A DNA stretch of 64,000 nucleotides from Chelydra serpentina (Eukaryota > Chordata > Testudines > Chelydridae), in the NCBI GenBank assembly GCA_037349315.1, contig JBAIAC010000010.1, positions 33,520,001 through 33,584,000 on the forward strand, given 5' to 3'. Positions within the stretch are counted from its first letter, which is position 1; each line of letters begins with the position of its first letter. Position numbers and translations under genes: made by a program. Below the pieces are notes generated by a model, which did no database searches, had not been told where the DNA came from, and was given only the letters and a program-made list of their open reading frames with translations. Below are positions 56,535 to 64,000 of this stretch, piece by piece.

Positions 56535-57564
56535 ATGGTTAAATCCAGGTCAGACAGGTCCTCCTTGGCAGTAGGAAAACCCTCTACAAGAGCCACATAC
56601 CTTGCCAAGTGGAAGAGATTCTCAATCTGGTCGGCGCAGCACCACTCACCCGCCACGCTGGCTTCAGTGCCGCACATTCTGAACTACCTCCTCCATCTGA
56701 AACAGGAGGGTCTCTCGTTGTCTTCTCTATGGGTGCCCCTAGCCACCATCTCGGCCTTCCACTTGGGCGTGCAGGGCCGCTCAGTATTTGCTAACCCCAT
56801 GGTCAGCCGATTCCTGAACAGGCTTGACAGGTTATATCCTCACGTCCGTCAGCCAGTCCCTGCCTGGGATCTCAACTTGGTCCTTTCGAGGCTCATGGAG
56901 CCCTCCTTTGAGTCTTTAGCAACATGATCCCTGCTCTGCCTCTCTTAGAAGGTCGCATTCCTGGTAGCAATAACCTCAGCCAGGAGGGTGTCTGAACTCA
57001 GGGCCTTGACATCAGACTCTCCCTACATCGTGTTCTGTAAGGACAAGGTTCAGTTCAGGCCTCACCCTGCTTTCCTCCCAAAGGTTGTCTTGTAGTTTCA
57101 CATCAACCAGGACATTTTCCTCCCAGCATTCTACCCTAAGCCTCATTCCAGCGGCAGGGAGCAGAGACTCTACTCTCTGGATGTCCACAGGGCGCTGGCC
57201 TTTTACATCGAGAGAACGAAACCGTTCAGAAAGCCGGTCCAGTTGTTTGTGGCAGTGGCGGACAGGATGAAAGGGCAGCCGGTTTCATCCCAACGCATCT
57301 CGTCATGGATCGTGTCCTGTATCCGTGAGTGCTACGACCTGGCAGGTGTTCCCGCACTGCCAATCACTGCACACTCTACTAGGGTGCAGGCTTCATCGAC
57401 AGCATTCCTGGCTCAGGTTCTCACCTAGGAAATCTGCAATGGCAACGTGGTCCTCCATCCACATTTTCACCACGCATTATGCAATTACCCAGCAGGCCAG
57501 AGACGATGCAGCCTTTGGAAAAGCAATACTCCAATCAGTGGACAGCTCTGATCCCACTTCCTGA
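56535..57564 (+). pseudogene. DIRS tyrosine recombinase, broken
   Basis: Two or more frames hold the N-terminal part (TYLAKWKRFSIWSAQHH, LHLKQEGLSLSSLWV) and the catalytic part. The latter includes HSTR (His and Arg of the R-H-R-Y set) at about 57370 and FTTHYA (Tyr) near 57475. Frame breaks lie near 56925, 57090 and 57428. A YR instead of an integrase is what sets DIRS elements apart. Confidence 0.75.
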
Positions 57565-57699
57565 ATGTGGCTTGGGACTCACCTGATTGGAATGGACACG
57601 AACAAGCACTCAAAGAAGAAAAAGCGGTTACTCACTTCTTGTAACGGTGGTTCTTCGAGATGTGTTGTTCATGTCCATTCCAATACCCACCCTCCTACC

Positions 57700-57895
57700 C
57701 CTCTGTCGGCGCAGCCAGTAAGAAGGAACTGAAGGGGTGGTGGGTCGGCAGGGCTCTATATTGAGCGCCATGAAGGCGTGACTCCAGGGGGCACCCAGGC
57801 CGGCCCGACGAATGCTAAGGGAAAAATCTTCCGGCCATCGTGCATGTGCATGCGCACACACCTGATTGGAATGGACGTGAACAACACATCTCAAA
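57700..57895 (-). repeat. DIRS right inverted terminal repeat
   Basis: Reverse complement matches 54705-54890, including gcgctcaatatagagccctg and catgcacgatggccgg. Confidence 0.8.
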
Positions 57896-57964
57896 AAACA
57901 AAAGTTACGAGAAGTGAGTAACCATTTTTTTTTTGCGCTTTAAATGGCAAGTGTAGACATGCCC

Positions 57965-58454
57965 TGAGTGATTGCAAAGCTCTGGCACAAAGAGGGGCTA
58001 TAAAAGTTGTTTGTTGTTCAGGAATGTACAAAGCTCCACCCAAACTTCTAACAGTAGTTAGTGTCTGGGTCCTCCTATGGAACATGTCATACTTTATGTT
58101 CTCATTTGTTGTATTTCCAAGCCATGTGCTTTATAGGCATCAACTATCAAACTTCCCTTTGCCCAATCTAAAGTGGAGAACAAACTCAGTTACTTTATCT
58201 GAAAAATGACAGCAATAAATGTTTTATCTGTTTATATGGCCTTCCACCACAGCATGTCAGTGCTTCACAAATGTTAGCGACAGGGAATTAGTATTAACCC
58301 CATTTGACAGGAGCTGTGGCAGAGAGAGATTAAAGGCCTGATCCAAAGTGCACTCAAGTCACTTTCATCAATTGGCTTTGGATCCTGCCTTATATGACTT
58401 GCTCAGGGTTACTAAGGAAATGTGTGGAAGTACCAGGAATTGAACCCATATACT
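57965..58454. other. Downstream intergenic DNA
   Basis: No gene. An L2/MIR-like tract lies at about 58240-58460 (ggaattagtattaacccc, then caggaattgaaccc). Confidence 0.4.
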
Positions 58455-59130
58455 CTAAGTGCCATGGTAATGCCTGGGCAGGTAGGGCTCGTTAGCCTTG
58501 GAAGGCAGCCCACCTAGGAGAAGGAAAACTCTGATTTAAAACCTCCGTTGCCTTGTGGCAATACCCACTCATGGGAAAGGCTAAGGGAGTCAACCCTGAA
58601 ACCAAATCCGGTGTTGGAGTCCCGATGGCAGTCTGACATTGTCCTCAACGTCATTCCGGCAACTCCTGCGATGCCACTGGTGCCAAGTTGTATCAACATT
58701 GTCTTTCCCTTGGATCCATCAGTTGCGTGGAGAGGGGGGTTCTGCTGCATGGGCAACAGCTGCTCCTCCATATTACCCTGCCCTGGCTTGTGCCCTGGAG
58801 AGGACACTCCAGCTTCGCCTCACAGTGTCGATACAACACGGGAAGCAACAGTTTACCAGTTATAAGCCTCCTGCTCGATTGGCGTAGAGCTGGCGCCAGG
58901 GGTTGCTTCCGACGGTGGGAGGGATCACCACATCAACGAAAAAGGAAGCAGCGGCTCCAACCCACAGCTGACACCGCCTTCAAATGCAGCAAATGCAATC
59001 GAGACTGCCACTCTCGTGTGGGGCTCTACAGCCACAACAAACGCTGCACAACCATCAACTAAACATTCCCCATGGGCGCATATCCATCGTCTCTCGAGAC
59101 TAACGGACGCCAACAATGCCTTAACCCCAA
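58455..59130 (+). mobile_element. Non-LTR retrotransposon 3' end with zinc-finger tail
   Basis: A frame ending at 59060 encodes a C-terminal zinc motif, FKCSKCNRDCHSRVGLYSHN, then KRC (C-x2-C-x3-C and a later H-x3-C). This motif closes the ORF of some LINE families. The 3' tail gggcgcatatccatcgtctc follows. Upstream the sequence is repeat-like but frames are broken. Family not named with confidence. Confidence 0.55.
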
Positions 59131-59425
59131 GACTATCCTTCTTGTCAGTTTCATGTTAGACTGCAGAGTGGTGTCTTCTCAGAAAATTCAGTCAGTGGCA
59201 TTTTCTACAGAGGCAGATGTGGTGCTGAAGAATTTGCTTTCAGTGATGGAGTAGCTGCTTCTATCTGAAATGCTCCAGCTGTGCAGGCTGGTGTCTTACC
59301 GTCACTTGTAGACTCAGAACTCCTGTTCAGGAGAAGTTCTGCATACAAAGGAATGCAGGATCTTCGTGTGTGTTGCCATTATCTTTTAGCAACTTACTCT
59401 TCCCCTTGAATTGTTATATTATTAT

Positions 59426-59600
59426 GTGAATAAGAATGGCCATACTGGGTCAGATCAAAGGTCCATCTAGCCCAGTCTCCTGTCTTCTGACAGCGGCCAA
59501 TGCCAGCTGCCCCAGAGGGAATGAACAGAGCAGGTAATCATCAAGTGATCCGTCCCCTGTCGCCCATTCCCAGCTTCTGGCAAACAGGATAGGGATAACT
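59426..59600. mobile_element. CR1/L3-like interspersed repeat
   Basis: Begins aagaatggccatactgggtc, then ccatctagcccagtctcctg, ggccaatgccagctgcccca and cccattcccagcttctggc. This is a very common amniote repeat tail. Assignment to CR1/L3 is from memory of its start. Confidence 0.5.
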
Positions 59601-60148
59601 GAACACACTGCAAACAGAGTTAACTCAGTATCATAAGGGTTGTTGTGTATTTGGCTAACAGTGCTCTGGTGACTTTTCCATTCTTTTTTACTCCCAGTAT
59701 TACAGATAACAGTGGAAGAGGATACACTCAATGCTGCCTTCTCTACCGGCTCTAGTGGTTCAAGTGGACTCCTGTATTTTTGAACATTTGCAAGTCCACA
59801 TTCAAATGCCTTTAAAATAACCAATGGACTCTGATGCTTCACCAAATCAAATTAATGTAACATTAAGCACAGGAAATAAAATCTTTACATATCACATCTT
59901 AAAAAGGTATACAACTGATACATTCTTGCCATGTACAGCATAAATCGTTTAATTGGAGACCTTTTTATATGTTAGAGATCTTCTGGTGGTTGAAAATATG
60001 CAGGAGGATTATTTCTAGAATTCATTTTTCTTGTTGAGCCTTGGAATTTAAAAAAAAAGTTTCAATTCTTTATTTCTATATCTACACTACACATCACAAG
60101 CAGCAGCGTGACATTACACCCCCTATTCTTCACAGTAATATTATTATG

Positions 60149-61205
60149 ATGTGATTATGGCATAACTATGACGTATTTTATATAAGATAGGTCATGTGAG
60201 ATAGCATTGGAAAGGTTATGATTTACTAACTCTGATTATCCTATTTGTATGCATGTCTCATTTTTGTATCTGAAATTAGGAATATTGACTGTGTATCTGT
60301 ATTACAAATATGTTTACACCTGGAGAGCGACCACTAGGCAGAATGCACTCAGGCTAGATGGCTGGCTGGGAAGGGCCATTAGAGAAAACAATAGGTCTTA
60401 GAAGAGGCTAATCTCCTACCGACTAAACAGCATCTGAGTCCTGGCTGCTATGGCATTACAGGGGCATGTGACCAGACCACCTGGTGTCCAGACCACCTGG
60501 ACTCCATCTTGGAATACCAGTGTTTTTCCACTGATCGGGCGTGGGATCCAAACTTGGAGACAAAGGGTTCCTGCCCTATGCAAAAGCTATATAAGGCAGG
60601 GGGTGACATCATCGTGGTTCTTCACTGACTCCCCACCCATAGGAAACTCTTGGAAACACCTGAGAAACAAAGACTATACTGAGAGAAGTGCTGGACCCTG
60701 GCTAGTGGGATTTCTAGCCTGTGAAAGGAATACCTGGGGGTTTTAAGCTGCAAGCAAGTGCAGCTTGCCCTTTAAGAGCCTGCAGCCACCTTAAATCATC
60801 ATTTCGGGTGAGAATTTGCTACTTAGATCCAATCTCTTTAGTATATTAAGCTTAGATTACGTTTTTATTTGCTAGGTAACCTGTTTTGATCTGTTTGCTG
60901 TTCCTTATAATCACTTAAAATCTATCTTTTGTAGTTAATAAATTTGCTTTTGCTTTATCACAAACCAGTGTGTGGCAGCTATAACTTGGGACAAAAAGCT
61001 GTGTATATCTCTCTTCACCTGGAAGGAGGGGATGAATTTCATGAGCTTACACTGTACAGATCTCTGTGCACTGCAAGATGGTATAATTTTGGGTTTACAC
61101 CCCAGAGAGGGGTGTGCACTTGAGTAGCCGGGCAGTTCCTTAGCTGAAGCCTTCCCATGCAGAGCTGATCTTAGCATTTGTATGTTGTTGCAGCTGGGTG
61201 TGTCC
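60149..61205 (+). mobile_element. Probable LTR of an endogenous retroelement
   Basis: Contains a TATA box (TATATAAG at 60588-60595) and an AATAAA at 60937-60942, the promoter-to-polyA layout of an LTR. Upstream: gattatggcataactatgac. No coding region of a retroelement is next to it. The 5' boundary is estimated; the 3' boundary is not defined and the call stops where a hAT element begins. Confidence 0.55.
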
Positions 61206-61583
61206 CAGGGCCGGTGCAAGGAAGTTTCACGCCCTAGGTAAAACTTCCTTGCACCACCCCTGTGCCCCCCTCCCAATGCTGCCCTCCCAGTCAGCTCCCC
61301 CGCCCACGGGAGCTCAGCCTCCCTCCCCCAAGGCCGCCCCCCCCAGCCAGCTCCCCCGCCCGCGGGCGCTCAGCCCCCCCACCACCCATGACCTGCGGGA
61401 GCTGAGAGCCCGGGGCAGGGAGGCGGCTCGCGGTGGCTGCCCCCCAGATCCCCGCTCAGGCGCTCAGTGGGGGGCAGCGGGGCAGCTCGCAGTGGCTGCC
61501 CCACGGCTCCCTGCTCAGGCGCTGAGCGGGGAGCCAGGAGGCAGCTGCCGGCCGCCCCCCAAATCTTGGCGCCCTAGGCAGCA
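61206..61583. mobile_element. hAT-like element, right side incomplete
   Basis: Left end cagggccggtgcaagg. An inverted tract near the start (aaggaagttt and aaacttcctt at about 61218-61250) is present. The right side stops at cgccctaggcagcag without the expected inverted end. GC-rich interior. Confidence 0.45.
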
Positions 61584-61800
61584 GGACACTATACGGCTAA
61601 ACATAGCAGTGTACTCAAAGCTTGGGTGAGTAGAGAGCCATGTAGGGTACCTAGCCAGGCACATCCCCACATCCTGCTGGTGTGTCTGTACTTGCCTAAG
61701 CCATGCCTCAACATCTACACTGCTGTTTATTACCCGTGTTAGAGGGATTACACACTTATGTGCACTACACACCACCAAAAGAAGGGTGCTGTGGAGTTGC

Positions 61801-62832
61801 TACTCCTGGGGGAATGCTACACTAACAAATTAAAAATGCTGCACACAATATTTTACAATTCTGCAAAATTCTGCATATTTAATTTGTTAAAATAACACAA
61901 TATCACACCAGTTTCAAATATTTTGGTAATTTACTTCAAATTACTTGTCAACAACACAGACAACAAAAAAAGATTCCCCCAGGAATAGGGAGTTAAAGAA
62001 ACCCCTATGACAACCCAGGTGCAGTTGGTGGGTGCTGGAGGGCGCTGCATGGGGCCCCCCAGAACCCAGACACCCACACTCCTCTTCCCCCCAGAGCCCA
62101 GCCACAGGGCACCCCCAGAGCCCAGACACCCACACCTCTCTTCCCCCCAGTACCCAGCCACAAGGCAGTCCCCAGACACCTGCACCCACTTGCCCCCAAG
62201 AGCCCAGTTATGGGGCATTCCCAGAGCCCATGCACCCCCTCCCCCAGAGCCCAGCCACAGGGCACCCCCAGAGCCCAGACACCCCCCTCCTCCCAGAGCC
62301 CACACATCCCCCTCCCCCCCAGAGCCCAGCCACGGGGCACCCCCAGAGCCCAGACACCCCCCTCCTCCCAGAGCCCACACATCCCCCTCCCCCCCCAGAG
62401 CCCAGCCATGTGGCACTCGTAGAGCCCATGCATCCCCCACCCTCCACAGCCCATGCATCCCCCCGCCCCCAACCAGCCATGGGGCACGCCCCAGCCCAGA
62501 CACCCACACCTTCCTCCCCTCAGAGGCTTTACTCCCACCAGCTTCTTTACTGTCCTCGGTGCACTGTGGCCCGGCCCTTCCTCACCCGTTGCCACAGGTG
62601 GGTCTCCCAGGCTGTCTCCCATCCTCGGGCAGATGAGGATCAAGCCAGGCAGCCAGAACGTGCAGTTTCCATCCCTGCCAGGCTGGGCGCTCTGCTCACC
62701 GCGAGCTGAAGAGCTGGACTCTACAGAGTCCAGCAGCCCCTAATGGCTGCCAGCAGCTCTGCAGCCCCAATTCTGCGGGGGAAACCATGCAATTCTGCAT
62801 TGCGCAATGGTGCAGCATTCCCCCAGGAGTAA
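61801..62832. mobile_element. Non-autonomous DNA transposon with C-rich minisatellite
   Basis: Inverted ends tactcctgggggaatgct and agcattcccccaggagta, about 18 bp. Flanks ggagttgc and acagctgc share five of eight positions, as for a decayed hAT duplication. The core 62040-62480 is a degenerate tandem repeat of cccccagagcccagcca-type units. This explains long open frames on both strands here. Confidence 0.75.
62040..62480. repeat. C-rich minisatellite
   Basis: Repeated cagagcccagccacggggca and cagagcccagacaccc units with variable spacing. Two nearly identical 70-bp units lie at about 62240-62400. Confidence 0.85.
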
Positions 62833-63508
62833 ACAGCTGCATCCTACCAGAACAATGTAAAGAACAAAATACACCCTCTAGCAAAAGTGTGCTGCTGCTT
62901 TTAAAATACACACCGGGTATGGCTACACGTCATGCTTTCTTTGGCAGCATGTAGCATACTACCCCTCTTCCCCGGTACGGGCATAAATAGCACTATAGCC
63001 AGCAAGGCACAGCTTAGGCAAGCAAAGCCACACCAGCAGGATGTGGGGATGTACCGGGTAGGTACCCTTCATGGCTCTTTACTCACCCAAGCAGTGCCTC
63101 CCTCATTACACTGCTACTTTTAGCAGTGTCGTGTCCCACTGCGTGAGTCTTCCCCTTCCACAGGGAAAGGCTCTGGCAGGAGGAGGGGGTTTGCCCACCT
63201 CCTCCCCCTCTTCGAGCCTTTCTTCTGCACAGTGAAAGACTCCAGCAGTGGGGAGCTGCTGAAGCCTTTCCCCACGGCTGGAGACTTTCACATGTGGAGG
63301 TATGTGGAGGCCAAATGGGGAGGTACACGCAGCAGTGTGGATGCAGCTTGCTTTTCACAGCAGCATGTACCTCTACATACACTACACGCTGCCAACACTG
63401 GTGTGTAGTATAGGGGCAGCCACACAGTCTCCTTTTCTCTCCCGCCCTCTCCCCTGAGCCTATCCTCACCAAGGCTGCAGTTTGCCTTCAAAGTTCAGGT
63501 GTAACTTT
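62833..63508. other. Intergenic DNA, no gene
   Basis: GC-moderate DNA. A block at 63000-63120 (aggatgtggggatgtac, then accaagcagtgcctc) resembles 61620-61730 in inverse orientation, so both may belong to one repeat family. Confidence 0.35.
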
Positions 63509-63809
63509 GGCTATGTCTACACTACCGTGGTAAATCAACCTACCCTACGCAACTCCAGCCACGTGAAAAATGTAGCTGGAGTTGATCTACCTTAGGTCGA
63601 GTTACCACACTGCGGGGTCTACACTGCAGGGGGTCAACGGGAGAAACTCTCCCGTCGACTTACCTTACTCTTCTCATTGGGGATAGAGTACAGGGGTTGA
63701 CTGGAGAGCGATCTGCTGTTGATTTGGCGGGTCTTCACCAGACCCGCTAAATCAACTGCCGGTGGATCGATCTCAACGCATTGATCCTGGCTGTAGTGTA
63801 GACATAGCC
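63509..63809. mobile_element. Harbinger MITE
   Basis: Ends ggctatgtctacactac and tagtgtagacatagcc are perfect inverted matches; ttt duplication at 63506-63508 and 63810-63812. Interior inverted tracts (actccagccacgtg and tgtagctggagttg). Confidence 0.82.
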
Positions 63810-63812
63810 TTT

Positions 63813-64000
63813 GTGTTAGGAAAAACACCCTATGACTGGATAGGAGCTGAATGACCAAACCCACTGAAACGTGAGCTAATCTAAAAGTCATAAAGGAACC
63901 GCCCCCTCACTCTATCAATGACAGCTAGGTAGGACAAAGGAGATGTGTGTAAAAGTGGGTGAGACTCATGGTAAACCAGCATATGACTCACCATCCACAA
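63813..64000. other. Right edge, no feature
   Basis: Unremarkable AT-rich DNA. Confidence 0.5.

Larger units (their letters stand above)
54691..57922 (+). mobile_element. DIRS-type (tyrosine-recombinase) retrotransposon, internally deleted
   Basis: It has inverted terminal repeats of about 190 bp (54705-54890 versus 57700-57895) and an internal complementary region (about 57568-57690) that matches the outer parts of both ends, the diagnostic DIRS layout. The order inside is a gag-like zinc motif, RT connection region, RNase H, then tyrosine recombinase. Most of gag and the RT core are missing, and frames are broken, so it is dead. It lacks target duplications, as expected. Confidence 0.82.
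51345..57964 (+). mobile_element. Second PIF/Harbinger element, decayed and interrupted
   Basis: Inverted ends gggtatgtctacacttgc (left) and gcaagtgtagacatgccc (right). The flanking 3 bp (ttg and tga) do not match cleanly. Carries a broken transposase on + and a broken Myb/SANT gene on -, in the same layout as 16905-21789 but clearly more diverged. A DIRS element (54691-57922) is inserted close to the right end. Confidence 0.85.

Noticed and set aside
61931..62643. Long open frames on both strands (190-225 codons)
   Set aside because: They lie in a C-rich minisatellite; the products are simple Pro/His/Gly/Trp repeats and the frames exist only because the repeat lacks stops.
1..64000. CRISPR arrays, prokaryotic operons or phage
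   Set aside because: Direct repeats are irregular minisatellites, genes have spliceosomal introns, and repeat content is vertebrate.

Overview
The window is vertebrate nuclear DNA, most likely from a cryptodiran turtle. The evidence is a tRNA-headed SINE of the turtle Pol III type (32758-32965), CR1 LINE pieces, and a dense mix of PIF/Harbinger, hAT, DIRS, Penelope-like and LTR elements typical of turtle genomes. Genes are interrupted by GT-AG introns, so most long open frames are not genes. No prokaryotic features, CRISPR arrays or rRNA were seen.

Two real genes are supported, both on the + strand. (1) IFNGR1, the ligand-binding chain of the interferon-gamma receptor, has seven coding exons between 6400 and 29613 and a predicted length of 445 aa. 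It starts in a CpG-rich promoter and ends with polyadenylation signals at 29938 and 30872. (2) IL22RA2, the soluble IL-22 binding protein, has five coding exons between 44638 and 50920 and a predicted length of 243 aa. The order and orientation IFNGR1 then IL22RA2 matches the class II cytokine receptor cluster of other amniotes. IL20RA would be expected beyond the right edge. All exon joins described keep frame across canonical splice sites.

Layout. 1-6050: upstream intergenic DNA with small DNA transposons, a decayed LTR-like piece, and a CR1 3' end cut by two DNA transposon insertions. 6050-6640: CpG island with a palindromic E-box and IFNGR1 exon 1. 6485-15164: intron 1 with hAT elements and Harbinger-type MITEs. 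15165-24501: extracellular-domain exons. The third coding intron carries a 4.9 kb, nearly intact PIF/Harbinger element (16905-21789) inserted into a Penelope-like repeat. 24840-25491: LTR in intron 5. 26078-29613: transmembrane and cytoplasmic exons. 30900-44600: intergenic repeats including a SINE inside a hAT element and a DIRS fragment. 44638-50920: IL22RA2, with a palindromic Penelope-like cluster in its second coding intron. 51345-57964: a decayed Harbinger element holding a DIRS retrotransposon, which itself holds a 216 bp hAT element. 58450-64000: LINE, LTR, hAT and MITE remnants.

The two receptor genes act in related cytokine pathways: IFNGR1 signals through JAK1 and STAT1, and IL22RA2 is a secreted decoy for IL-22. 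The most unusual non-gene signals are hammerhead-ribozyme-like cores in the Penelope-like repeats (minus strand, 21814-21853 and 41608-41647), a near-palindrome centred on the predicted ribozyme cleavage region (46484-46579), and a third open frame inside the Harbinger element (20420-20710). Family assignments come from remembered family features; no database search was possible.
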